Source: Branchiostoma floridae
Lineage: Eukaryota > Chordata > Leptocardii > Amphioxiformes > Branchiostomatidae
Length of the DNA: 49,103 bases
Direction: 5' to 3'
NCBI RefSeq assembly: GCF_000003815.2
Contig: NC_049996.1
Coordinates: 826,756 to 875,858, forward strand
Part shown: piece after piece, positions 22,245-37,200 of the stretch
Position numbering within the stretch: the stretch's first letter is position 1
Layout: the number at the start of each line of letters is the position of its first letter
The notes under the pieces: generated by a model
Told to the model about the DNA's origin: nothing
Seen by the model: the letters and a program-made list of their open reading frames with translations, nothing else
Databases searched by the model: none
Made by a program: the position numbers and the translations under genes

Positions 22245-25200
22245 CTGCATATAGGAAACAAACAACAAACAAAATATCTCTTAGAATAGATATGTGTGGA
22301 TATAATAAAAATGGACACTACAATACACACTGAGGGCTTTCTGTTTCTTTGTGTTGTTTGTATTACATACCCAGGGGTGCCTAAGCATTTGCACGAACCC
22401 TATGAAATTCGTACGAATATTATGTGATACACACGAATCACTATGCGAAAACGCACGAATATTACGAAATTCGCACGAATCACTATGCAAAAACGCACGA
22501 ATATTATGAAATTCGCACGAATCACTATGTGATTCACGAACCGAATTTCAAGGCATGGAATAGACATTTACCGTCGCAAAGATGTATTTGATAGCCTGTG
22601 AGCTACTGTTTTTCTTCATTTCGGCGTGTTTCAGCATATTTTCCGTCGCCGCCGATCGAAGCCGCCATCTTGAAAATCCCACTCCGTCTGTCACCTGACC
22701 CCGACAGTGGTTGCGCAATTTCGCATAAGGATTGTGCAAATCTCATAAGGTTCGTGTGAATCACATAGTGATTCGTGCGAATTTCATAATATTCGTGCGT
22801 TTTTGCATAGTGATTCGTGCGAATTTCATAATATTCGTGCGTTTTCGCATAGTGATTCGTGTGTATCACATAATATTCGTACGAATTTCATAGGGTTTGT
22901 GCAAATGCTTAGGCACCCCTGATACCCAGCAAACTGTCTCATGGCATATTAACTACACTAGGCTTGTACTGACGAGAACAAGGTAGCAGGAAAATGGACT
23001 GTTCGCAGTAGTTTTGAGGTTGCGGTAGCGCCATTGACTGCATTATCATACTACAATGGAAAATGCTTGCAGTGTTTTAAGTTCATACCAAAGCNNNNNN
23101 NNNNNNNNNNNNNNNNNNNNNNNNNNNNNNNNNNNNNNNNNNNNNNNNNNNNNNNNNNNNNNNNNNNNNNNNNNNNNNNNNNNNNNNNNNNNNNNNNNNN
23201 NNNNNNNNNNNNNNNNNNNNNNNNNNNNNNNNNNNNNNNNNNNNNNNNNNNNNNNNNNNNNNNNNNNNNNNNNNNNNNNNNNNNNNNNNNNNNNNNNNNN
23301 NNNNNNNNNNNNNNNNNNNNNNNNNNNNNNNNNNNNNNNNNNNNNNNNNNNNNNNNNNNNNNNNNNNNNNNNNNNNNNNNNNNNNNNNNNNNNNNNNNNN
23401 NNNNNNNNNNNNNNNNNNNNNNNNNNNNNNNNNNNNNNNNNNNNNNNNGATTCTGATTCTGACAAGAAAAATAGTGTTTGAAATACAATTGATAACATCA
23501 GGCAAAGGACGAATTCGAAATTTTCCCTTTATCTTCCTAGTTTAATTACTACATGTATACAAAGTCCTGATATGTGATTTTCAAAATTTTTTAGGGCTAG
23601 TCAAACCTGTACTTAGTATAGGTGATTATCTAAACATAAAATATGACCATAATTCAATGTCTTTTAGTATTATCATAACTTTAAGTTAGTAAAACTTTGA
23701 GCTGATTTCATGAGTCCCAAGAACTGGATTGTGGTCACCTGTTTTTGGTGGTTCCTTAGATTACTTTTCCATTATTGTCATTGACACAAGCAGTAAGAAT
23801 CCTGTCTAAAATGGATCCAGTCTAAAAGGTAAAGGTAAGTTCAATCGCCTTTTTAATGTTTAAGGCCATATTTAGGGACATGGATCCACTGTGTCCATGG
23901 CACAGTATATTGCAAGGTGGAGCCCATCCCTCTACTCCCACTACCTTTTACATCCCCAACCAGTATAGGTACCCATTTTTTCACCTGGGTGGAGAGAGGA
24001 AAATTTTTTGAAGTACCTTTCCCATGGGCACAACACAGTGGCATGTCAGAGGATTATAACCCAAGACCTTTGGGTCTGGGCCAAACAAACACCCTAACCA
24101 TTATGCCAATACGGCACCACTAGATTCAGTCTACTATTTTCTTCAAGTCTAACTTTATAGGTTTAATTGTATTTCTACAACTACCACAATCTATTTCATG
24201 CATAAAACTTCAACTTTGACCCCTGACCTTTGACATCCAGACCTGGTACCCCCTCCATGGCCAGACTGCCACCCTTGCTCAGTCGGTCCACCAAGAGCGA
24301 AAGGTGCTTCTTCAGTTTCCCAGTGTCCTTTGCGATCCCCAGGGCGGGAGGGTTGGTGACGGAGTCTTTGGTACTCTTGGCGAGACAAGTCCGTAGGAGA
24401 TGAGTGATGGCCGCATCAACGATTTCTTCCCAGCCCTGAAAAAACAGATTACAAACAGTAAACAATAACAACTGAGTTATCAAAACTCAACCAGAACTAG
24501 GGTGTTCAAAAGATTTGTCTTTTCCAATAGCCATTGTAGAGATATTATAAAGTCATTGTACATCATGTATATGTACAGTACCTAGGGACATCATATCCTT
24601 CATGACTGTAGATTTAGTAAGTCAAATCAAGTCAATGTTTTTTGAATAACAACTGTAACACATAGTAACCTCCTTGGTACAATGTAAGGCAAAGTGATGT
24701 ACATAAAATATTGTATAAGACAACTGGCTATATAGCAACATACATCTACATGCATTGTTTCTATGTAACCAGTTTTAGATTCTAGGCTATAAAATATTCA
24801 AAGAAGACACTATGCACAATCATTGGGAGCAATAGCTTTTCATCTGATGACTTGCTACAATGTACAATTCTACTTACAGTAATCTACATGTCGTACAAAC
24901 TACACATACTATGCTACACAATATTAACACAATGAGTGATGATTGACATGACAAATATGCAAAAAGGACCTATGAGAGTAAATAATGGGAAACGGAAAGT
25001 CTTACAATCTCCCCATCATCATCCACTTGCGGAGTCAGCGATGCCTCCAGCACGGCAAACTCTCGGTCCGCCATCCCGAAGCTCAGGCGGATCAGCATGT
25101 TCATCAGGCGCGTGGCAGCGCTCACCGCGTTTCCCGCCCGCCGTAACGACCTCGTGTTCTCCTCACAAGCCTCGCCAACAGCCAGGATCTGGGGAGAAAA

Positions 25201-28200
25201 TACAGTTTGGTCAATGATTAATTCAAGTATTAAACTATTGGAAGCATGTGTAGCCCAGTGGTTTAATAGCGACCATGCATTCCCGACTGTTGTCAGTCGA
25301 GCTCACCCAACATTCATGCTACTGGAAAGGGTTGTATTCTTTAGGATTGGACGTCGTAGTCCACTGTTGATTGTGCCTGTCGAAAAGAGGGAATTTCTGC
25401 TTTACAGTGAACCTGTAAATACTGTACATGTCTTTCCAGTAACAACCAAGCGGAAGAATAGCTCTGCTGTGAGCTTTTTAGGGATCACTAGTAGCGGTCT
25501 ATATTTGTGTGCTTGTGCAGGTTTCACTGTACTTTCATAGTACAGTGCTCTATTAACAGTTTAACAAAAAAGTTTTGTTTCAAATCACTAATGACTGACA
25601 TTTAGATAATCCCTGAATGAAGGCAAACAACACAGAACATTTATTCCATATTTAGTCAAAACTGTATCCCTCTGAAACCCCTTCCCTGGTTAACCATTTG
25701 AAAATTTGATATAAGCCACCAATTTTTCAGTCGCTGCATTTGGTCACACATAACGTTACATACAAGACAATGTTACATACAAGACAATGCACAGTTTGTA
25801 TGGCAAATTAATGACAGTCTGGTCACCTTTTCATCCTGTATTAACCAACGCATTATCTAACTGAGATAGGCTTTGTTCCCGTCCATTTCATGACCAAAAG
25901 CATCAACAGAGAATCATCTAGTAATCGGGCAGCGAATTATCTGCTGGCTTTCTTCTTGTGCAGTGGTTAGGAGCTACAGGAAACTACAGTGACCTCCAAT
26001 TACCCTGTCGCTACAGATACAGCTGGGAAACAATGGCCGCTAACATGGAACGTTGCCTCGAGCGTGGCTCGGAGACGCAACAAACTTCAAAAGGCCTGTC
26101 TGCGACCAGTTAGTGGAGTAATCACATAAACATGTTTACAGACAAAAAACTGGGGACTGAGTTCATGATAATTATATGAAAACAAAAGTCCCATTTTTAA
26201 GATCGTACATTTGCTCTCGATTATATTTTGCAGGGATCATAGCCTAAGTGATTTATATTTTTAGGAAGTGCTGATTTTGGGAGTAATTAGGAGAAAGTCA
26301 TGTATGCTAATTTGCAAGACAATTACAATACAAATTCATAATATTTTTCAAACAGTGAAATTTTTTTAGTATAATTATCTACTTTGCCTTATCAATGAAT
26401 CCAACCCCTTTCTATGCTCACGACAAGAGAACAATATTGTTGACTGAAAATCCCAACTTTTAGACATCTACAGTACTCTGTACTCTACTGCCGAAAATGG
26501 CAGAATTGCATTAAGTTTAAATCGTATTACTTATTCTTATTCTTATTACTACAGCAAAAAGAGGCACTATTCGAACACATTGAACAACAAAATTGAAACC
26601 AAAGGTTGAACTATACTCTATGTAAACATCTCCATCCAGCTATGAAATTAACGTTAACTTCGACAATTTGAGGCTTCCACACAACAGCCGGATGTCGGAC
26701 GGGCTGCTAGCACTATACAAAACGTACGCGAGATTAAATCAGGCTAACAACATCATCATTATCTTTTACGTGACCTCAAACTCCGGCAGAGAAAATGGTT
26801 TCCTGTCATAACAAGCATGATTAGACCTGAAGAAGAGTAAAGTTGGCACCACGTTCAACATCCTTGACCCCTCTCAGTATCTTCCACCAAAACTTAACAA
26901 GGGCTTCGGAAAAGGCCTAGGTGAAGAAAAGGCGGGAGTTCGACAGCACTTGATAAGAGACAGCGTAAAGCTATGGGATACTAGGATTTAATAGATAATT
27001 ATATATGGACCACAAACTGTATACTTGAAGGATAACATGCCATTTTGCTTGCGTCATTGTACGTTACACCTACAGTCCAAACTGTGCAAGAAGACCACTC
27101 AGGGGATCAAGGAGACCTGGTCTATATGGACAGGTGGTCACTATCGACATGATTCTTAATGCCTTGAATGTGTCAATGCATAATAAATGTCATCTAAGAA
27201 GTCACCACAAAGTGGTCACGTTGGCCAGGTGGTCCTTAAGTAGAGGTGGTCACTTGTATAGGTTTGACTGTACAAAACTAATTTACAAGTATGTGCATTA
27301 TACATTATATTAATACCTTTAAATTATTTGTATACAGTTTGTATGATTACAATGTCTCCACACAGGAAACAATACGTCTAAAAAGTAAAAGATACTAACT
27401 GTATAAACAACGATAAACACAGCTTTGTTTTGTCTCTCGCTGTCCTCCCCAGATATCATCACATCCTGTCCCTGATACGATAATAATGGTATTTTTTCAT
27501 ATCAGGCCACGCCGATAATGCGGGTTGCACGACACGTATGGCATGCTAAACAGACGTGTATATCATGGGATTGTCTGGTATTATATCAATTGTTGAAATA
27601 TGACATACGCTACTAAACTATGTCTGTTATGTAGTATCTGCCTTGAGACCATTTTGCAATGTCCCTGTGGCACAATTGGTAGGGATATTCCACCATGTGG
27701 ATAGAATCCCATAGATTGTGGGTGGGGCCCAACTCAAAAATATTTTGTGGGATTGCAATTTTGTCATTTTTGGATAGCGATGTAAAGCCTCATGTATGAG
27801 GGAGCAACAGATGAGCGAGCTACAGGCATTAGCCTCAAACGTATAAAAGAACGAAGCACACTTATTGAGGGGAGAAAGTGTGACCTGGTATACTTTGCTA
27901 AAAACAGCTGTAAGCAAAGGTGCATTATACATGTAGTTATTTACATTAGCCACTTCAAAAAGCATAAGTTAGTAACTTTAAAGTTACATTTTATTCTCCA
28001 ATTGTTGCCAATGTGGAATTTTCCACCATGTGTTTCTGTTCCAAGTCTAGTGTCGTAACATTCCTAAATGTCTGGTAACTACAAAATGTATGCTGGAATT
28101 CATACCCCTAAACTACTGAACTTTTAGTTATACTACAAATATCATAATGAGTGTCAGAGAGGGCAAACCCACGCTTTGTTTCATACCCCAGGCATTTCCT

Positions 28201-31200
28201 CTACACTGCTTTCAAAAATGTTAAACTTGTATTTCTTTACACATAGTACCCCTGTATATGTCTGCAGTTTGGCAACGTCAATTTAATTTGTTGGGTCTCG
28301 GATTTTTCGGACAAAAAGATGGAATGACAGGGAAAAAAATTCGAAAAAATAATTAGCAAAAAGTCTGGGTTAAAGATGAGGGCTAAAACAAAACATTATT
28401 AAAGAATAATAACTTTTCAGGTTAAAAAAAAAAACTACTACTGTACAGTAAACTGTTTGTTGAAAATTATGAAAAATACAGTTTTTATATATAAATATAT
28501 ACTTATGTCTGTTAAAGTTAAAGTTGCCCGTACATCTGTGCAGATGCTTACGGGTGGCGCACATCTCCATTTTGAGTAGCCCTTGGGCCACACATGTGCA
28601 AGCCACTACAGCAGGGGGCTGGTCTGCTGGTAGAGATGTGTGATTAACTTCCATACTCTTCCTCATTAGTGCTGAGTGCTAAGCAGAGAAAGCAGCATGT
28701 ACCATTTTTAAAGTCTTTGGCATGACTCTGTCGGGGATCAAACTCACGACCTACCGAATGCAAGGCGAACACTCTACCCACACGGCCATTGCACCGGCAC
28801 ACTTATGTCTGTCATGAAAGAAAATGTTTATTGCGATGATAAATGTACACATTGTAAGAACCTTATAAAGGCCAATTTACTGGACTGGAAAGTTTAATGA
28901 CTTCAAAGTACATGTAATTTAATGGTGAAATAATAGAAACTTTAAGAGTGGTGATTCGTTTTAATTTGGAAACAGTTACTAAGGAACGGGCAATTCCGAG
29001 AACCAATCAATTAACTTGGTAACATAGTACTCATTCTGGCTTTATTGTAAAATGTTGATGTGCTTTGACAACAGTCTATGCTATTGACGACATCAGTGGG
29101 GTAGCGACAATTTATTTTCATGAAAATATTTGCTCAGTTCACGCACGTGAAAGCACAGTAAATTGCTATCAAAGGTTGCGCAAGTGTTTTAAAACCTTTG
29201 TATCTCTCTGGAATGTCAGCTGTTGTGGAGTTGATATGTCGATATCAAACGGTCGTTTGTGAGACGCCGCAGGTTGGCTATGTTATTTTTACCTCCATGA
29301 AAAATGGAGGTATTGTTTAGGGTATTAGTATATCTAATATTAGTATGTCTGTCTATCTGTCTGTGTGTTAGTGTTTCTGGACTTTTGTGGTCAGCATAAC
29401 TTTAGAACCTCTCGATGGATTTTTATGATTTTTGAAACAAACGCATGACCTATCGATCTCGGGTTTACTAGCCTAGAAACTCCGCCAATTCATGCCACAT
29501 AAAATATTTCTCTCTCAATCAAAAATAAGCCCCTCTGCCCCACCCCCTTCAGAGGATATCCGATCTTTTCTTCAGAAAGTCACATGACTAGACCCCCCCT
29601 CCAGGCATACTCCATCACTGTCAGAATATGGAGTCTACAGAACAAATGAGCAGAACAAAGGGACCTATTAAACACCCTGATGGGAGAGGGTGATACCTCA
29701 GGCCTCACTGGCTAGCACAGACACTTAGTCTCAGTCTAAAGCTGGTATCTCACTGCACTTGGGGCACCGGTGCGGCACTGCAGGGTCCGAAAGATACTCA
29801 GTGAACTTCAGAGATAAACAACAAATTTTCTTACTTTTTTTTGTATTTTGTTGTCTTTATTACACAATAACTAAATCATAATAAACTGGCAAAAATAAAA
29901 CAACAGTGCCGCAGTGAACAAACTCCTCGGTGCTACATCCATGCTACAAGTGCAATGAGATACTACTTTACACTAAGTTACAGGGAAAAAGTAAAGGTAG
30001 CCCCATAGCCTTTTTATCGCCATAGGGGAAGTGGGAGCATTTGTTATCCACTGTGTCTAGGGTACAGTGTTGGAAGGTGGAGCCCATCCCTCTCTTTCTA
30101 CCACAGTTTTACCTCCTCAACCAAAGTCAAGAACCCATTTTACACCTGGGTGGAGTGAGAAAAGTCTTGTCTTTTCTAAATGCACAAGATAGATAGCATG
30201 ACAGGATATGAACCTAGAACCTCTGGCTTCTGGGCCAAACACCCTCCAGTTTCGACACATGATTCCAACTCATGAACCTGTTAGAATACACAAATTCAGA
30301 CCCGCAAGATTCGTGTCATGTCACCAATCTTGTGCCCTTGGGAAAGGCCTTTTACACAACCTTCCTCAATTCACTCGGGTGGAAATGAGTACCTAGCCAC
30401 GGTTAAGGACATCCATGGAATAGGTTTCTGTGTTTGGAGAGAATGCACATACACGTTTAAGAACCCACCGCACCTTTCAAAAAAGAGTAGGGGCAAGCCT
30501 CAATCAGTCAATATACGATGGTTCAACTTCAAATCCTTCTGTCATGGAGTTGGTGATTCACTACAAATCACCCAGATGGAGACCTGGCGAACCTCCGTCT
30601 CGTATCAGCCACATGGTGATTTATATCATTCCCACAGACAAGATGGCGCATCCCCGTCTTATATCAGGTAAAGGATATGTCCCCCCACCCCCCAAGGGGC
30701 GGTATAACCCCAACGGTGTGTAAGCACGTCGACTGATAACCAGTGTAATATCAAAATACAAGACTTAGTCGTACAAAACCCTTTTGGTAATGTCTCTGTT
30801 CACAATCTCTTGTATACCAAACACGGAGGTGTCGACAGAAGGTGTCAAGACTGGCAGCCTACATCTCAAGAACCAGCATTCCTCATTTCCAGCTAGGCCA
30901 ATTAGTAGAAAATGCTACGCCTTGCATGCCAAAAATTTGGCCAGCCAGAAACATTAGTTCAAAAGGGCACTACCTAAAGCAGGTATCTCACTTACTCGTG
31001 CCAAATCATAGCGACAATATTGCGAATTTTCCCCCAATATTATGCGGTCAAACTAAGTCTGCAACGCACAGAGAAAAATACACACAGTACATGACCTCTA
31101 CAAACAAAATGGCTGCAACAAGAATCGCATATCCTCAGTTTTCTTCTTCTTTTCTTTTGTCTAAAAAAATTGTAACTTAACTAAATTGGAAATTCCAGTG

Positions 31201-34200
31201 TAGCCACTGGATTAAACACCAATGTACAATTCATCAAAAAAATTTGAGGTGATAACGCCTGTTTGCAAAAAGTTTGCATCTTGTTCGAGCCTACTTGCGA
31301 TATTTTTGTCAATTGCGATTTTTAAATCATTTGCCAGTTCAGGCAACAAATTGGCGACGTGTTGGCGACTGTTATTGAATGTCTTTCGCAGTCGCCAACA
31401 CACGGCTCGGCTCAGTACGCTACTCGCTTAAGGTTTCAATCACGATGTAGAAACTGGTTAACACTCACCAATCGTGTGCGGATATTTGGGGTCTGCCAGA
31501 AATATAACGCAAAACAATTCCACCAATGTGGTCAATTAAGTCCCGATTACTACCAAATCCAACCACCTGCTCTCGTGTATCAGTTTCAACTGTTGGAGTT
31601 GAAAGTAGTTTTCCACTTAGGTAAGCTCGGTAAGCTGTCAAGTTCAGGGGAGCCAAAAGGTGTCAAAATTTAAAACACCAAAGTAAAGATTTTTGAAACG
31701 TTTTGCTGGTAATGTACGTATGATTAAGGGTAAATGACCCACCCTGAGGTGTACATGTCATGTATATACACATGTACGACGAAAGCGGTCCTCGTCGACT
31801 CGACGGACGAACAACAGTGTCATAACACCCGGTCTTTTGCCATATAGCCACTGAGTAAAACCAACGAGTGAGCAGAGCGAATGAGGTGGTCTGATATCTA
31901 TGTTTACTCGGTAAATTGTTACACTTTCACGTCTACTGTAGGTATCAAATGTATTGATAAGGGTAAAGAGTATATGAATGAAAATACAATTTGTTATGGA
32001 AACTGATATAAAAATCTGACTTCAGATTATTTAACATCTGTTTCATTTCAAATGTATTGATAAGGGTAAAGAGTATATGAATGAAAATACAATTTGTTAT
32101 GGAAACTGATATAAAAATCTGACTTCAGATTATTTAACATCTGTTTCATTTCATTTCACACAGGTTTCTTCATATCACCAAAATATTGGAAGAATTCCAT
32201 AATAAGGTAACTGAAAATAATGGCACATCATTTTAGTACTTTGGTCTGTATTTCGATATTAGTCATATTTCAGGTATGTCATATTTTGACACTCAGTATC
32301 ACCCAACTATTGGAAAAATTTCATAACAAGGTCGAAAAATTAAAGGCACATTTTAATACTGCCTCTTGGTATTAGTCATAATGTTTCTATCAGAGTCATA
32401 GTCATATTTGAGCCATTTCATATTTTGACACTTGATCTTTTCCATGACTAAACTGTCGGAAGAATTTCATAGTAAAAGTAACATTATCCTTCTACTAATA
32501 TTTTGATTTCTTGTCTTTGTTATACTTTAGGTATGTAGTATCTTGACACATATCGTCTATCTGTACCAGGCATGCCTGTCACCCCAAATCCACATAATCA
32601 ACACTTAATACCCAGATAGGGAAAGAAAACAATAGAAACTATTTCCCAATTATTGCAACACCCAGGGCGGTACTCCTTTGATCTAATTCATTAAAAAGAA
32701 AGTTTTCACTCATATATTTTTGCATTGGTCACATTCAAGATTCTTTTCCTTTATATGCATATGATCTGAAACAAAATATTTCGTTGACAATTTTTCACAA
32801 CTCTTCATGATCAAATATTTTACCGGATTTATACGAAAGTACGGTAAGAATTAGGTGTAAAATGGAAACAGAGTGTTTGCAGGTGGCGCATATGTGTAAG
32901 ATCCGTGTACATTTCAACAAAGATTACGGGAAGCTTGTATATGTCAGATTAAACGTATTACTATGACAGAGGCATTTGTCAAAACATTTGTACCATATGT
33001 CAATATTGCAAAGTACTCGACTACATGTACATTGTAGGGCAGGGAACATGTCAGCATATCTTTGTGTCCATCAAAAGGTAATTCTATTGTTCATGCTTGT
33101 ACATGTAGTGTCCCTATGACACAAATTGTAAGTGGTTTTGATTCCCTTGCAAACGGTAGAAACCAATACACAGAATTTGTTTGTTTGTATTTATTTGTTT
33201 GTTTGTATTGCATACCCAGTAAACAATAACATAGAATTACCAGGTTGGTACTGAAGAGTACAAGCTGCATATCTTGACACATGTATCTGATCCACTCACA
33301 TTGGAAAGAACCCCTAGTCTTATTGATAAGTGTGGTGGGTTCTTTAACATGCTCAATGTGTGGACCTCTAGCTGAAACTGAGTGAAGTGAGGAAAGTTGT
33401 ATAAAGTGCATTTCTTAAGAGTACAATGTCAGTGGACACACTGTTTTATATTGACCAGAATTCTTGTGTTCAAAATTTGTTTTTCTCTAGAACTATCATA
33501 GAGTAAAACTTGTGTCATCAAGTACTGTAGGAGCATCCTCACTAGATAGCCTCAAACGATGTTTAAAGTTAGAAATTGTGCAAAACTAAGGTGCGACAAG
33601 TCGTTCAGTGTGCTATGACTTTAGGTGTGCTGCCATCCTTGCAAAGCTTGCGTGTTAGTACTGTTACACTGACGGGTGGTTATACCGGCTGTATGGATAC
33701 TGATATAGACCAGACAACACTTGCAACATCCAGACAAGACGAGTTTTGTTGGGAAGAGTCCCCCAGTTTAGACAGTGAAGGATTGTGCCCAGTTATGTGG
33801 AAAGTCCCCCTTGTTTTCCGCTTGGCGGTCGGGACAAAAGCCACAAAGCCCGACCATTATCTGTAATCAACTCTTCCCTCCCGCTCTCTCATTTCGCTCT
33901 TTACGGAACAATGGCGGACTACCGGGGACAATGGGGGCTTGGGGGGCTCAATCCTTGGTCTTAGGGGATGGAAGGAAATCATTAACGGTGTCCCACCTAT
34001 AGCCTAACCTTTTCTACTGGTATACATCTTTGAACACATAATACAAGCGTCATTATATTGTATATCAACTTTTCAGTTAAAACACAAACTTGAAGGAGTT
34101 TTAAAGTAAGATTTTCAATAATAGCATTACAATTACTTTGTAACTGATAATAGGACCAGTTCGACAGTTATCCATCAATCAGTTGATAATTAATTATACG

Positions 34201-37200
34201 CTACTCACACTTCCTCAAATTGGTAGAGATTGAACAAACTATTTTGGTTTGGGAATTATCATGAAATTCATTCGTCAATAACGCAGTTTTTATACAGCAT
34301 CTTTATTGCTGATTTTGATAAAGTCATAAACATAAACTTTGATAAGGCCTGATTTGTAGTGAGTTTCAAAATTGAGTTAAGAAAACACTTTTTGTACCTC
34401 TTTTTTCTGATCTTACAACCTATAACTTTTCTCCTAAATAATCTTGAATGCGAAAGAAGTATCATACATAACAGAAATATATCAGTTTTGACCAGTCTCT
34501 GAGCTACACCTAAACTAAGATGTGGAAGTCTTAAATCTAAATAATTGGGCTGGGAAAAAGGTACGGAACCTTTCTCGTGATCCCGTTCTCAGCAACAGAA
34601 CAAGCAAATATTTCCGCTTTTGTTGAAGTAATTCCGCTGATGCGATTAATCTAACCACGGATTAGCCCATAAGACTGTGTGTTTTGGGGCTTTACGTTTG
34701 CTTGCGTGGTGACCAATTATCTCGCGATACATCTCGGACGTGTAAGAATGTACGCCGTTCCCGCGAATTAATGGAAACGATTCCTATCGTCATCCCACCC
34801 ACAGTTATAATCCTCGCATTTTTTCCTTTGACGATGCAAAGGTCAAAAGAACGGAAAGATTTCTTCTGAATTATATGTTTGGCCAGAAAATTGATGGTAT
34901 TTTGAAATAAAGTTGAAGTAGACATGGTGATACAAAAATTACCCATGCGAGCTTGCTGGCACAAAATGTAGGCTGTCTCTAAGACCCGTCCCTCCATCCC
35001 AGGATGCAAATTTGCTTGTTGGGGGCAGGACAAAAATTCACACCATCCATTAAAAAAAAAATGAACTTCATGACATGGAATAAGCTTTAGAAGCTTAAAA
35101 CAACACATTTAACAACAAAAACTACCAACAAATCAATCCTAACTGACAAGAAAAGAGAAAAAAATTTAAAACTTGAGACAGCACTGACAATTATAACACA
35201 CAGAATGCCGCACAGTGCCTTTTTGAAACAAATTTTCAGAGCTATTCAGGGATAAACAAGTCCACTAGCCCTATTGTCCAGGGCAAGTGAAAGTGCTGTT
35301 CGGGCAAGTGCATGTCCTACCCCACTTGTCCGATCGGGCAAGTAAGATTTTTCTATTGATTTTAGTGCAATTTTGATATACTTGTTACTTTTTACAGTCA
35401 TGACATCAAGCAATTGTCTACAGAGAATTCCACTGCTGGAAGTGAAAATGCATATACTAGTAACAGTGACATTTGAATTTTGGGCAAGTGAAAAATTGGT
35501 TCGGGCACGTACATTTTTTATGTGCTTGCCCGATAGGACAAGTGGATTTTAGAAAACTTGTTCAACCCTGGCTATTTCAAAACCTACTCAGAAACATTAT
35601 ACCTTTTATCATCAAACTCAAAGCATATCATGGTGCTGCAATAAAGACCTGGTGTACGAAGGGTCATCAAAGTGTAGGGGGGAGGGGGGATTCAATTAGA
35701 GCCAGGGGCTAAAGAACTGCACTTGGGGCAACGTATCAATTAAAAAACAGCTATCACACTGTACTACAATCCCTGATTAAAAACATACCCACCACTGTAG
35801 AAATAAGATTGAGGGTATAAGTATACAGTCTAAGCTAAGGCCTAGGAAAATTAACATTTTTGATTATGGTTCTGAAAAAATAGGGTTTGTAGGTAAGTAT
35901 TCTCTTCTCTTTATCTATATTTTAGATTTCCTTTTTCTAGATTTCAGCCAAACCAGTGCCTCAAATATTTACAATGATTTTCTTTAATTTTTTTTAAATT
36001 TCAGCCAAAGTCATTCAACAAAAACTCAAAATTTAATGCAAATTTAAAGGAAACTGGTATTCTCAACGATATACCCAATGCAAAAGCCCAATTTTGTTTT
36101 GTAGCATAAATGATAACATAATGACATTGTAAAAGGAGTCTACAACAATTTCGTCTATCAGTTGGTTGAAGAAAGAGACAAGATTACGGATAGCGCTCGA
36201 TTCCCATTTCGTATGGCTTTTGTTAGGGTCATACACAGGAAGTAGAAACAGGATACTTTGATCCATAGGCCTAACAGTATGGCACAATACAGTAACAGTG
36301 TATCATGTAACAGTATAGCTCACCTGTTAGTTCCTATAATATCTGTGAGAAGAAATCGACTCGGAGGCCCGAACTGTAACTCCGGTACCCAGTAATACCA
36401 TTCTCACGCCCCGAGAGGTTGCAGGTAATAAGTTTGCTGTGTCTAGACTCTGACACAAATTACCTTTTGACTAATAGTCTGCCTGTTCCTATTGCAGGAG
36501 TGATACCTCTGTGGGTAACCACATGGGTTTCAGAGTTGGCTGTGGCTTACCATATGGATTTGGAGGTAAAGACATAGTAATATTACCATTGGATATCCCT
36601 TTTGCACTATGAATTAAAACAATGCAGCAGTGCAGCAAGAAGTGGTCGTCCGTCCAATCATTACAACAAGGGCCTAGTCCATTGGTTGTAGCTTGTATAA
36701 TTTGACCCACCCAACGTCTCATTTGTATATACAGGAAAAAGAAGTAAGGACAATTTTTGAGTGGAGTGAGGAAAGTTGTGTAATATGCCTTCCCCAAGGG
36801 CACAACATTGAACCAGTCAAGGGATCCAAACCCAGGACGTCTGGATTTTGAGTCTAACACCCTGCCAATCATGAATGTCGTACAAATTGGGCTGTATTGT
36901 GACTGAAATTGAAAAGATTGCTGTAGATCTGTCAACGGCAAAATAACGAAACAATGGTTTGATGAATGTAACTCTGCCTTATAAATGACAAACCTACAGC
37001 ACAAAGGCCTTACCTGTCTAAAAGTGCCCTCTAGCAGTGCATCGAGGTTCTGCAGGGGAGCTGGTGTCTTGTCCTTGAATCTGGTGAGCAGTCTTCTCTG
37101 TATGGAGCGGAACTGGGAGGCTCTCTGCTGCAGGACTTTCTTCAGATGTTCTGTCTGAGAACGCAGCTAAAAAAGACAAAGGAAAATGATATCAATGATT

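Larger units (their letters stand above)
25189..37013. other. BBS9 11.8-kb intron: repeat-rich, no exon recognised
   Basis: The exons on both sides join directly in phase 0 with continuous homology, so no coding exon is expected. Contents not listed elsewhere: a CpG patch near 26020-26110 (GCTGGGAAACAATGGCCGC), a CpG segment at 34560-34800, a 103-bp duplication, several SINE and MITE copies and long AT-rich tracts. Confidence 0.6.
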
